Shown: positions 35,632-46,718 of the stretch, piece after piece
How positions within the stretch are numbered: position 1 is the first letter of the stretch
Layout: every line of letters begins with the position of its first letter
DNA from: Hofstenia miamia
Lineage: Eukaryota; Xenacoelomorpha; Acoela
Assembly: GCA_004352715.1 (NCBI GenBank)
Contig: SCFE01000097.1
Location: forward strand, 517,709-581,708
Direction of reading: 5' to 3'
DNA length: 64,000 nt
The notes under the pieces: generated by a model
The model's input: the letters and a program-made list of their open reading frames with translations, nothing else
The model's database searches: none
Told to the model about the DNA's origin: nothing
Translations under genes and position numbers: made by a program

Positions 35632-36221
35632 GACAAAGGGGCAGAATAGTGCCACGCAGAGCATGCATGAAAAATAAACACTACTAAAGGGTAAAAACGA
35701 TGAGAAATACGATAAATTGCATAATAAGGTTGTCATCAACAAACAGGTGTTATTGATAGTTGTGATTTTGCATCAAAGATCCTAGATGGCGAGTATAGAT
35801 TAAGAATTGATCCCTGTGGGACCCCTGTTAAAAGAGGTTTTCTTGATGAAAATTCTTTTCCAATAATGACTCGTTGTGTTCTATTAGACAGATAAACAGA
35901 GGACAACTTTAATCCATGTTAATGTTGGGTTAACAAACACTTTTTGATAGCTTGAGTTGAAATTGTGTGTTAATATACTTCTATATTTAGAAATTTTGAT
36001 GTAATAAGCATTTATTTATGATTTACATTTAGTTTTATAAGATATTTGTCATAAATATTCATCGCATGCTGCGAATTTTGGTAATCATGCTAAGCGATCA
36101 GTCTAAATCGACAATTTTTAACCTTTTTATGCAATTTATCGTATTTCTCATCGTTTTTACCCTTTAGTAGTTTTTATTTTTCTCACGTGCTACCATGTGG
36201 CACTATTCTGCACCTTCGCCT
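35632..36221. mobile_element. 590-bp hairpin element with ~93-bp TIRs and an RT fragment inside
   Basis: The left arm 35632-35724 (cagaatagtgccacgcagag ... cgatgagaaatacgataaat) and right arm 36128-36221 (atttatcgtatttctcatcg ... catgtggcactattctgc) are inverted copies. The ~400-bp loop carries a minus-strand piece of a reverse transcriptase. Confidence 0.7.
35790..35940 (-). pseudogene. Reverse transcriptase fragment with the GVPQGS motif
   Basis: One minus-strand frame reads LLKLSSVYLSNRTQRVIIGK then PLLTGVPQGSILNL. SYLSNRxQxV followed by TGVPQGSxLGPxLF is the classic domain 4 of CR1/Jockey/RTE-like RTs. It is truncated right after this motif and sits inside the hairpin element. Confidence 0.7.
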
Positions 36222-36271
36222 TTCAGAAGTTTAGATACAAGGTTTAAATTCATTCTTAAACGTATTATAGA

Positions 36272-37703
36272 ATGTCATCCAGATCTTCTAAGTATCGCTG
36301 TATAATATTGTTTGCCAGTTCCTCAATACAGAGGACTTCTGATTCGGAAATAAGCGATTGTGATGATTCCAATATAACTGTTGGATGTTCTGGTAATATT
36401 CATAATGATACAAGTATTTGCAGTTCTGACGTCCCCACGTTAATGCATGATTTTTCTGAAGACATTGAAACATCCTCTTCCAATGAAGAGTTGCCAGATG
36501 CTGATTTGCAAAATTCCTTAGCAAAGTGGGCTGTAGAGTTCAATATTTTGCATTTGGCCTTGAATTCTTTGCTCTCAATACTTCGAATATTTCATCCCCA
36601 ACTACCAGCAAGCGCTAAAACTGTGCTGAAAACTCCTAGAATTGTTGATTTTGTTCCTTATTCTAATGGGGATTTTATGTATTTTGGAATTAAGGAAAAT
36701 ATACAATTGGACAATATTCATGGAGATATCACAGTATGATTTTATAGAACTTTTATTATAAAATCTATTAAACCAATTTTATTATTGAAATGTTCTTATA
36801 ATTAACAGTGTTTTATCATTATATCAAATGCATTCCGTGATTTTAAATTGAACAAAGTAATATATTACTTTTTAATTGCTACTTTCACAAAAGATACCTA
36901 AATTATAATACTCGCTACTTTACTTATGATTTTTTATTATTATACATTTTTATTCAAACGCAGAGCTTTACTTAAAACTATTATTTCTAATGAGTGTGTT
37001 TTGCATTACATAAATAAATTATACACTTTAGATTGATTTCAACATTGATGGCTTACCCTTATATAAATCAACATCCAAGTTGTTTTGGGTAATATTGGGT
37101 GCAATGAGATGCATGCCACAAAAAGTTTTTGTTATTGCAGTTTTTTGGGGAAATGGAAAACCCCCTATCAATAAATATTTTTCTCCACTTATATCGGAAC
37201 TTAAAGATCTCTCTAGATTAAAAATTGGATTTTTTGCATTAGATGCACCTGCTTGAGCTTATGTACGTCAGTCAAAGCAATGTGGTCGCTATTATGACTG
37301 CGAATATTGCAATATTTAAGGTAACTATATTAACAATAGAGTTGTTTATCCTGAAAGTGGCATTCTGAGAACTGATGCACAATTTCGTTCATCAGATGAT
37401 GATGATGATCACAGAATTGGTTCTTCACCTTTATTGGAGCTACCAATTAATTTTGTGGAACAATTTCCACCAGAATATATGCATGCTGCATTACTTGGAT
37501 GCATGAAAAAACTGTTGTTGATGTGGACGCAAGGTGATCTAGCTTATTGCCAGCCTAACCGGATTATTGGAGAGTGTTCATCTCAAATCATTGAGTGTCA
37601 TGAATTTATACAATCAGGTATATCTGTTTCAATAATTAAGTATGACATGACTAAAAATGAGAGAGGAAATTGCGCTGTTAAATGCCAATCTCACCACAAT
37701 TAA
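36272..37703 (+). pseudogene. Transposase-like gene, N-terminal and central parts
   Basis: First block 36272-36739: a 155-codon frame with an Arg/Ser-rich start, a Ser/Asp-rich stretch, then LQNSLAKWAVEFNILHLALN and KTVLKTPRIVDF. Second block, about 37034-37318: FNIDGLPLYKSTSKLFWVIL, FVIAVFWGNGKPPINKYFSP and FFALDAPA followed by an in-frame TGA and AYVRQSKQCGRYYDCEYCNI. Third block, about 37322-37640: ESGILRTDAQFRSSDDDDDH, then LPINFVEQFPPEYMHAALLG and MKKLLLMW. This order is what I recall of a large uncharacterised metazoan family annotated as transposase domain proteins. AT-rich gaps between blocks may be introns. The TGA and the broken third block indicate a pseudogene. Confidence 0.65.
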
Positions 37704-38403
37704 AGGCTCTTCAGCTTTCAAAGATGAAAATCAATGTAATGTCAAACTGCCAATTAGCACTGAAGCAGAATTTAATGATTTCACCATAATGAAAACTGAA
37801 GAAAGGAAAATGGTTAATCTTTTTTAGTTGATTTAAAAATTATCATTTTTATAAGAACATGTACAGTGATTTGCCTCTTCATGCTTAAAATGTTAATATG
37901 CATGCACTATTGTTTAGGATATTTTGCTTTCTCTAAAAGGAAAAGCTCAAATGCGTCCAACAACAAATGCTATTTTTGCTGCGATGTTTTCAAAAGAACT
38001 TTGTGTGCAAATTAATAATGTGGGAGCTAATGGAAAATTGGCGTTCTTAAAAAGTGAATTTTGGAATATTGTTAAATGTATGTATTTAATAATGTCATAA
38101 AGCATGTTTTTGCTTTATTTCATCAAATTGGTTATTAATATAAATCACTTTGCATGATATACAAGTGTGTGTACAAATGTAAATCCTTTGGTTTCCTTAA
38201 TTATATCAATGATGGAAACTATAAGCAATTAAATACCTTAAAATGCTTAAATTGATGTTGCCCATTTAGGTGCTGTTAGACTCAACTGTTCCACAAAAGA
38301 TGCCACTGATGCAGAAATTGCAGAAGCATCAAGGCGGTTTTTCAAGGGTTTGAAAGACAGACTTTTTGGTCGCGAAAAATCAAAATCAAGTGACTCTGAT
38401 TGA
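37640..38403 (+). pseudogene. DUF4806-like C-terminal region
   Basis: Overlapping the previous block in another frame, 37649-37826 reads REEIALLNANLTTIKGSSAF and LPISTEAEFNDFTIMKTEER. 37918-38080 reads LLSLKGKAQMRPTTNAIFAA, VQINNVGANGKLAFLKSEFW and NIVK. 38271-38403 reads AVRLNCSTKDATDAEIAEAS, then RRFFKGLKDRLFGREKS to a TGA. AT-rich intervals between them begin and end at plausible splice sites. The pattern matches DUF4806, a domain common in repeat-borne genes of invertebrates. A change of family between 37.60 and 37.65 kb suggests a fusion, or a deletion joining two genes. Confidence 0.6.
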
Positions 38404-38736
38404 TTGTTTGCTGTCTATTAGAATTGTTCTTGTCATTACATTTATTGGGTCATGAGCTTATTAACTATACATATAATTTTATTAGGCTTGAAAATTCTAT
38501 GTTCATGTTTAGTGTCATCAATGCTATCATAAATGGTTCAACTTTGTATCCAACACAGGTTTTGTTCTTAATTTATTAGATTTGTTTGGGTCATTTTTAG
38601 GAAAAGTTGAAATGATTCCAACTCCAATTTCCAGTTCATCATCCCTATTGTTATTACGACTATTTAGACAGGTATTCATTAATTTTTGTTCAATTAAATT
38701 AAGCTCATGACCTATGTTTTATTTTGTATATATACT
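38404..38736 (+). other. Flank of the transposase-like gene up to the gap
   Basis: A block at about 38602-38670 lies between a tttttag acceptor-like site and an acag/gtattc donor-like site and reads through as GKVEMIPTPISSSSSLLLLR. It could be an exon. Otherwise AT-rich. Confidence 0.3.
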
Positions 38737-39736
38737 NNNNNNNNNNNNNNNNNNNNNNNNNNNNNNNNNNNNNNNNNNNNNNNNNNNNNNNNNNNNNNNN
38801 NNNNNNNNNNNNNNNNNNNNNNNNNNNNNNNNNNNNNNNNNNNNNNNNNNNNNNNNNNNNNNNNNNNNNNNNNNNNNNNNNNNNNNNNNNNNNNNNNNNN
38901 NNNNNNNNNNNNNNNNNNNNNNNNNNNNNNNNNNNNNNNNNNNNNNNNNNNNNNNNNNNNNNNNNNNNNNNNNNNNNNNNNNNNNNNNNNNNNNNNNNNN
39001 NNNNNNNNNNNNNNNNNNNNNNNNNNNNNNNNNNNNNNNNNNNNNNNNNNNNNNNNNNNNNNNNNNNNNNNNNNNNNNNNNNNNNNNNNNNNNNNNNNNN
39101 NNNNNNNNNNNNNNNNNNNNNNNNNNNNNNNNNNNNNNNNNNNNNNNNNNNNNNNNNNNNNNNNNNNNNNNNNNNNNNNNNNNNNNNNNNNNNNNNNNNN
39201 NNNNNNNNNNNNNNNNNNNNNNNNNNNNNNNNNNNNNNNNNNNNNNNNNNNNNNNNNNNNNNNNNNNNNNNNNNNNNNNNNNNNNNNNNNNNNNNNNNNN
39301 NNNNNNNNNNNNNNNNNNNNNNNNNNNNNNNNNNNNNNNNNNNNNNNNNNNNNNNNNNNNNNNNNNNNNNNNNNNNNNNNNNNNNNNNNNNNNNNNNNNN
39401 NNNNNNNNNNNNNNNNNNNNNNNNNNNNNNNNNNNNNNNNNNNNNNNNNNNNNNNNNNNNNNNNNNNNNNNNNNNNNNNNNNNNNNNNNNNNNNNNNNNN
39501 NNNNNNNNNNNNNNNNNNNNNNNNNNNNNNNNNNNNNNNNNNNNNNNNNNNNNNNNNNNNNNNNNNNNNNNNNNNNNNNNNNNNNNNNNNNNNNNNNNNN
39601 NNNNNNNNNNNNNNNNNNNNNNNNNNNNNNNNNNNNNNNNNNNNNNNNNNNNNNNNNNNNNNNNNNNNNNNNNNNNNNNNNNNNNNNNNNNNNNNNNNNN
39701 NNNNNNNNNNNNNNNNNNNNNNNNNNNNNNNNNNNN
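38737..39736. other. 1000-bp assembly gap
   Basis: A run of exactly 1000 Ns, probably a fixed-size gap. Long frames across it are artefacts. Confidence 0.99.
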
Positions 39737-40270
39737 GTCCCCAGCCACTGATTTTACATGGCGACCCTGACGTGATCCTGAACAGTTCTGATGCTAATTG
39801 CAGTCTAAGTGATGTTTGGAGATGTACTCCAGTCATGTAACCTGTTTGTGAATGAGGGTGTCACATAACTTTCTTGGCTTGTTTGTTTTGGTTTGATTAG
39901 GTTGGCTGGGATGGATTTCTCCTGACCTAGCAGATTCTGTTGTTTCTATTTGGTTGCATGTTGGATATATTACTGTACCTATACCACATTAAGGTTGCTG
40001 CTGTTCTGTTATCTACTTTGTTGTTCAGTTGACAGTGCTCCTAACTGTTGATGGAAGTTTTTCTGAGAAGAGTTATATTCTTGTTATCTGTTCTTTTTAC
40101 AATTTGGATTCTAATCATACTGTTATTTGTTCTCCTTTTGGGTCCCCTGGTTGGAGTCCCCTGCGCAAGCACTGGTAGCCTGAATGCTACCCCTTGTACT
40201 GTTGGATCATTAGTTAACTTATCCCTTCCTACTTCTCCTACTCAGGTTTCTCCTGTGAACCACAAATGAA
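39737..40270 (+). mobile_element. Apparent leader of a second LTR retroelement next to the gap
   Basis: Just after the gap the sequence reads ccactgattttaca followed by tggcgaccctgacgtgatc. An LTR 3' end (...CA) followed directly by TGG is what a primer-binding site looks like, and the gaccctgacgtg word is similar to leaders of invertebrate LTR elements. The next 500 bp are less AT-rich than the surroundings. The only open frame (40048-40269) is hydrophobic with no gag-like motif. The LTR itself would fall in the gap. Confidence 0.4.
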
Positions 40271-40424
40271 TACTAAACACTCGTAATGCTCCACTGATTC
40301 CAGCTCATCTGTTGACTTAATTAGCTAACCCCACCCTGTGGTTCAACCACCAGACAATCAAGATTGAGCATCTACAGGATTCATTGTCTCAACAAGTCAC
40401 TCTGCAGGTTGGAAGGTGAGAGGN

Positions 40425-40503
40425 TTGAATGATCAGTAATTAACGATTTTGTTTTGGGGACAGATTGTCTCAAGTAGCCATGAGTCTTAAAATATGAGAA
40501 TTT
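40425..40503 (+). repeat. 79-bp block bounded by single Ns, exact copy of 40694-40772
   Basis: The block from ttgaatgatcagtaattaac to aaaatatgagaattt is repeated without change about 270 bp downstream. Ns at 40424 and 40504 mark both junctions. Confidence 0.9.
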
Positions 40504-40546
40504 NGGTTAGCAACAAAAGTTGTATTGTTTGCACGTGGCCTTAAGG

Positions 40547-40690
40547 TGCGTTCAGACGAGAACCTTTTGATGTATATCATTTGATATACGTCAAAAAGAT
40601 GCTCGTCTGAACACACATCGTTCAAATTGACGCACAAACAACTTGCATCTTTTTGACGTAGTTCAAAAGATTCTTGTCTGAACTCGCATT
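40547..40690. mobile_element. Nested palindromic MITE-like element
   Basis: An inverted pair gtgcgttcagacgagaacct / gctcgtctgaacacac encloses tgtatatcatttgatatac-gtcaaaaaga, giving a strong hairpin (40551-40616). A second related half (catctttttgacgtagttca ... cttgtctgaactcgc) follows at 40645-40690. The ends resemble hAT-like or other MITE termini. No coding content. Confidence 0.6.
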
Positions 40691-40772
40691 ATTCATTTGA
40701 ATGATCAGTAATTAACGATTTTGTTTTGGGGACAGATTGTCTCAAGTAGCCATGAGTCTTAAAATATGAGAA

Positions 40773-42618
40773 TTTTGAAGCTCAGCAATTTTAACTTCAA
40801 AATGAACCCTGACGATATTGAATTTTAAATGTTCCAATTTTTTTAACAAAAGGCAGTTATTCCTTTCAATGAGGCAATATTGATTTTTCACAAATTTTGC
40901 TACTGAATTGTCAATATATTTTACATGTGTGTAGAACTAATTACAATTACTTATAAAACAGAATTCAAGCATCAATTGAAATTTAATTATATTGTTCAAT
41001 TGTGTAATTACAATGAAACATTTAGGACCTCGTGAAATCAACATTTTGGGAGTCAGTTTGTTTTATATTTCATTTTAACCTAGCAAACGGAACAAGCATA
41101 ATGAATGTTTATGTTATCAATTACCTATAATGAATTATTTCTCCCTACACCTCACTAATGCAGCCATTATTAGGATGGCTAGCATACCTATTGCCCTGTA
41201 GATCAGTGGGTGAGGCGAGTTTTGAATGCAGGCTGATGCACTTTCAACTGTTTCTAATTTGCATAGGAAACACTTCCTTCCATTTGAGGAGAGTTATTTC
41301 TAATCAGAACTATATCTAATCACAAAATTTAGGCCAATCCCTGCCCAGCCTGAATCTGCTCCAACCCACTTAATTCCAATTCAGCATATTTTCATGAGAT
41401 TTTTTAAGAAATTTTCTACAATTTTGCGGTTTGCAAGATCAAAGTAAGGTATCTTAGAATAGAAACTATCAATAAAATCTGGGAATTCAATTGGAAATTC
41501 TAAATTCAGTTCTTCAAGAGTATATGATACTAATATACAATTTCAAGACATTAAAAAATTATATAACATTCACTAAAACTGTAGTTTATTTGTTCAATTT
41601 TAGCCCATCTTTTTCAATTGCTTAGTCCAACCCCAGACCAGCACAAGTCTATCTTTGACTTCAACTCCTGATAACTGAAGAATGCACAGGATTGGGGATC
41701 ATTTCATATTAAGCTGACACAAAATAACTTTAGTTACATTTTACAACTTGCCATAATTTGAATTATTATTAGCATTGCTAGTATAATTCACAATATTTCA
41801 ATACAAGTATACAGAAAGCATGTTCAAATTATTTTCACCCCTGTAAGCTATAACTTCATAAACATTTCATTCAAAATGGCTATATTTCTCCTTCTTAGTT
41901 TTACTTAAGTAGTACATTAAATTGCCCCTTGTCATAAATTACAGACACGCAGGGGTAGGCCATTTTTAATGGAGCCCTACAAATAGATTTTTCTAGTTTA
42001 GTAAAATAATCAATTTTTGCGTTTCAGACAATAGATTATTGCCAACTTCTGGCAGTAATTAGAATGAAAATATTATGTCAAAAATCATAGTAAGTTAACT
42101 AGCTTGGTACTAATAAAAATCAATATATATAACACATAAAATTTTTTTCAAAGAAAAATCATAATTGTGAGATAACAAAAAGGGTTACTTGTGCTTCATA
42201 CATCTGTTAGCACTAAGAAGAAATTGTTCTAGAAAATCAAAAGGTAGATGTTTCCACTAATCATAATCACTAATGGCAAATTTGGTTCTGCCATACATAC
42301 TTGATATAAATGCGGTGATCATAGTATTATTTCTTTAGGTTTGACATGAAAAGATGAGGTGTCTGGCAGAATATCATAATGGTGCGAAATAAGGTTAATG
42401 CTAAGCCTTCAATGTGCACAAAATGGTGAATAATGTTGTGGAAGCATTACATATTTTTGGGTCATCAAATTATTTAGAACATTCCACAGCCAATGCTATA
42501 TAAATTTACTAGACAGGATGATAATACTTCTGGAAACGGGAATTGATTATATATTTCAGCAAGATTTAAGTGAATCTTAAATAACTGGCAATCGATTTTT
42601 TAAATTATTCAATAGGTT
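40773..42618. other. Intergenic, no gene recognised
   Basis: AT-rich, slightly higher GC around 41150-41350. No ORF with domain similarity and no repeat pair recognised. Confidence 0.4.
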
Positions 42619-43311
42619 GTTCTATCTGGGATGTCGCCAATTGTAGTGAGAATGGATTTTTGTAATGAACCAAGATTATCACTCAGAAACTTATCCAAAT
42701 ACAGATTTTAGTCTCTTAATTAAAACTTCTGTTACACTATCTTTGTCTGCCTTGCAAAAATAGAGCAGACTCGCAATTGCAGCAATTTACTGAATTACAA
42801 TGAAAAACTAAACAATCAATAAAAATAATTTCGAAAAATATCTTAACAATTTATGGTCATGCGTCCTATGACCAAACAACAAGTCTGAGAAATTACCTGC
42901 AATAAATAATAATTCAATTTGAGAATTGCGCATACAATTAAAATACATTGTCAGTCAATCAATTCCCCTAAATCAGAAGCAGAATTGTGAGGTGTTTTTA
43001 TAAGAATATTCCTAAAGAAATACCTATAAAATTATTTAAAAAATCTCTGAAAAGTATCACTTTCTCATGTAACAACCAAGTCTGTAATTCATTGATCCCA
43101 CAAGAGTTCTGATAGAAGATAAAGGTTAAATTTCTAATTCACCTTCCTATAAAACCAAATCTTATGGAGCAAGTAATTCAGTTTCATTTGTCACGGAATT
43201 TAAGGTTTCCTTAATTTAGGATAAAACAATTCCTCTCTCTGAGTATTTATTTCGACTTAAAATAATGTGTTTAATTCCTTCAAAACAATACATGATTGCT
43301 TATTGAAGTAA
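42619..43311. repeat. Right copy of the ~690-bp inverted repeat
   Basis: The reverse complement of 33686-34378. The outer end is gattgcttattgaagtaa, immediately followed by tgtaataactcac. The pair would be terminal repeats of a ~9.6-kb element enclosing the transposase-like gene, or two dispersed repeats in opposite orientation. Confidence 0.9.
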
Positions 43312-44480
43312 TGTAATAACTCACTCAAAACAATTGACTCTAGGAAAATTTTCCTTGAATTCCCTGTTCTTTTTAGGAGCAATACCTTACAAACAGTTAC
43401 AAGTTTTTCTCTATAGGAATTGTTTTAAATGCTAATGTGGAAGAATGCTTACTTCCTAGATAACTTAATTAAGATAAATAAAGAATCTTTTGCTAACTGA
43501 TTTATTTGTACACTAAGGATTGATTAATACAACAATCAATAAACTATAAATTTAAATAACTGAAATAACTAAAAAGATTAGACCCAATAGACGTTCTTAC
43601 ATTTACCAACTTAAATGCAGTTTCAAAACGTTTTACCTGGGAGTGATTTATTTTGGATGTAGGGAACAAAACTGAAGTCTTTCACTCTGAAATCAGCCAA
43701 AACAATGTGAAGAACTGTCTTTTGGGATTGAAAGTTCTTGAGAAATCTGCCTAGTATTCTCTCTGTCCATGATAGAGAGCTTTACCAAAAAAATTACAAG
43801 TTGTCAACTTCTGAATATTGAGCTTGCAGTTGATTGGTATTCTCTGTCTCTCTCTCTATCTTATTTGTATGGATCTTTTATAGGCTTTCTGACGTCATCC
43901 TTTTCTGATTGGGTCTTCATCACATTTTACATCATTGTTTCCAAAAATAACTGCCATTTACATCATTATCAGATTTTAAGGTCACTTTCATCAGCTCCAT
44001 TTTTCTTTTGTAAGTGCATAATAGCTCAGCTTTTGTTTCTTTGAAACTGTTTTGACATTCACTTATAAAGGTGCAAGCATTCCTTTGAAATCTTTAACAT
44101 AAACATGATATTTATTCAAGAGACCCTCTAAGTATTTCTTTTTTCCATAATATGAGCACTTAAAAACAGAATAAAATTTTTTTATGTTTGGCATACAAAG
44201 GATTACACAACCTTTAATTCAAACAACTAAGTCTTTTTGAGATTTATCAATTTTAAATTTAAAAAGAATATATGAATTTATGAAAAATTCTCCAGCATTG
44301 AATTTATAAAATCTTTTTTTAGACTTCCATTTTCATCACATTTGCCACTGCTAGATTTGACTTATGAAATTCAAGAAATTCTATGCAAATCTTACCACTA
44401 TTTCTTTAAAAGATTCCAAATTTTAAGTATCATTTTCCAATGCATCTCTATAGGATAAACACCAATAATGTTTCATGCAT
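43312..44480 (-). mobile_element. Possible 3' LTR/flank of the gypsy-type element
   Basis: The sequence starts tgtaataactcactc right at the end of the 690-bp repeat. At 44470-44486 ctctctttttcttttc is a polypurine tract on the element strand, where a 3' LTR would begin. A matching LTR was not found beyond gag, so the LTR call is unproven. The ORF 43769-44044 is not recognised. Confidence 0.3.
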
Positions 44481-44500
44481 AGTTAACTCTCTTTTTCTTT

Positions 44501-45103
44501 TCAAGCTTGGGTTACTTGATTTATATTAGGATAATGAACTGTTGGAAGACCTGGTGAAAATGTTCTCCTAGTATGAGAAATTACTGGACTATCCTCTCTT
44601 GGTGCAACTCTCAAACACATGTCATTTTCTTTGATTACACACAGTTTATCAGAATATTTGCTTCCTTTCCATTGATCATGGCCTTCTTCACTTGTGACTA
44701 TGACTATTTTTGAGTCTCCTTGGTGACCATGTAAATGTCTGAGAGGATTTTGCAATATATCCCATATCTTCTTTCTGATACAAAATGCTAATGAAAGAGC
44801 TGAAACTGCCCCTATTGCGGTGGTTAGAAAAGGCAAAAGAATTGAAATCTTCCATGGTGTAAATTCCTGCAATTCTTTTGGTGAGATTATTTTTGCTTCA
44901 GACAATCTGTCTCCCAATGGTTTGGCAATTTTTCTCCACTCTTCAATTGAGTTAGGGCTTAGTTGATTATTTTCCTTGAGATGTACTTGAACCTCTTGAA
45001 TCAAATTTTGATGTGCTTGGGCTGTCAACAGGTAGGGTTGTTCTTGCAATGCAGGAAATGCATCATATATTCCTCTCAGAAGTCTAGATATGGTCACATC
45101 CAT
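44501..45103 (-). pseudogene. Env-like C-terminal piece with transmembrane segment
   Basis: A 200-codon frame with a Gln/Glu-rich helical first half, a single hydrophobic segment around residues 108-128 (ISILLPFLTTAIGAVSALSL) and a basic, charged cytoplasmic-like tail. It directly follows the Cys-rich env-like frame, partly overlapping it, and ends next to the polypurine tract, which is the expected position of env C-terminus. Possibly frame-shifted relative to the upstream piece. Confidence 0.5.
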
Positions 45104-46620
45104 TTTTTATATCCTTTCTGACATGTCATAAGATCTTGTCTTATTGTGACACTTTTCCCTTCCAGAATTTGTCCACATCCCAGCCTTATGATACAGGCTC
45201 TACAAGCCAGAATCCTTTTTGGCATGTATTTCTTTTTGATAGAACTATTAGTAAAAAATTTGGTGCTACATGGTGAAACAAAAAGCCACCTACCATAACC
45301 TAGGTTCTTAGCGTTTTCTGCAAGAATGTGAGATATAACTTTCATTTTACATAGTTCAAAAATTTGTGTTTCCATTCCAAAGTACAGTAATACTAAACAT
45401 GAACTGGCTTTATTTCAATAAGTCAGGAAACCCTGTTCACAAATTCTTAACAACCCACCTTTGCAAAATTTTAATATTTCAGAGTCTAACTCTGCCAACA
45501 TACCTTAATCTCTACTCACTGCTAAATATGATGTCCCTAACAACCACTCTGTAAACAGCTTTCCATCTGGGGATGCCATTGGAAGTGAGGTCACGTGATG
45601 TGTGTAGAATTGTTGACTCATTGCTTTGATTGGTTCTCCCATTCTTACATGAAGACCATATTGTGTGATATACATGGCTTTTACAAGTTTAGATTGATAG
45701 TATGCTAAGATCCATTTTGTGGTTAAGGTGGGGGACAAGCATGTTTCACATTAGAGTTCTTCCTGAGCTAAAACTGTTACTAATTTTTTTAAATCTTTAG
45801 GAGAAACTAAACTTGGAGGAAGATAACCTTCAGTCAAGGATGGTATCACTTGTAATAACAGAGCCATGTAACTTCTTAACCCTATCCTAAAGGATTTTAA
45901 CCCTGTCAATTTCATACTTAAATGAGCTGTCCAATTTATTTGGTCTATGTATAAGCTGTGGAATTCACAGTAAAATCTAGCTACATATGGAATTATCTTT
46001 TGCAGTTTGTGCATTGAATCAATAAGTTTCTTCTTTTCCTTCCACAATTTTTTTTAATTCAGTTGCTACCAACACAAACTTCTCATCAGTTTGAGTGGAT
46101 AGGAGATTTATGTATTTGGTATGTTGATTTGTGCCTGCTACTAATTCCTCTACCTTATCTTTTAGGTGTTTTGTTTGCTCACACTTTCTGAGCCAGCATT
46201 TTATGGGTTCTGCAATGGTAGCTCCAACCTTTGAGGAAGGTAAGATTGAGTCCCTGATTCTGGTAAACTTTCTGGAATTAACATTTTTGCTTGAATTTTC
46301 ATTTCTTTCAATTCCATTTCAATCTCCTTTCCTTCTTGATTTATGAGACATGCTAGCCAGCTTATTATGCTTTCCCCTTTTGATTCTATCTTCACACATG
46401 TTTGCTTTTCTCCCTCTCTCTTTAGCTCATATGTTGGCATTTTTCTGATTATCTCTTCTGAAAAATTTACTGCTGGAAAAGGTATTATGAATTCAATCAT
46501 TTTCCAATGTTCTGTTTGCATGACTTCAAATTGTCTATTGAACAAAATTCCATTCTCTATCTGTCCAACTATTGGTATCCATAGAAAACTGTAGAATATG
46601 ATTTTCACGAGAGCAGACAT
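45094..46620 (-). pseudogene. Env-like ORF pieces (ectodomain)
   Basis: Four minus-strand frames in sequence: 46620-46201 starts with a hydrophobic signal-peptide-like segment (IIFYSFLWIPIVGQ), 46047-45751 and 45738-45505 are ectodomain-like, and 45375-45094 is Cys-rich with CRACIIRLGCGQ. Together with the TM segment in 44501-45103 this looks like a type I membrane glycoprotein in the env position of a gypsy element, possibly of the baculovirus-F/errantivirus type. Family similarity is inferred from layout, not from a search. Frameshifts or stops separate all pieces. Confidence 0.5.
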
Positions 46621-46718
46621 CCTAAATTATAATATCATTGCATGACTTCAATTAGTAATTGAAACTGTACTCATTACTAATAAATTTTACAATTTTAACT
46701 TCACTGTTCATTAGGTTC

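Noticed and set aside
38705-39840. Long open frames of 345-377 codons on both strands
   Set aside because: They consist almost entirely of Ns from the 1-kb gap.
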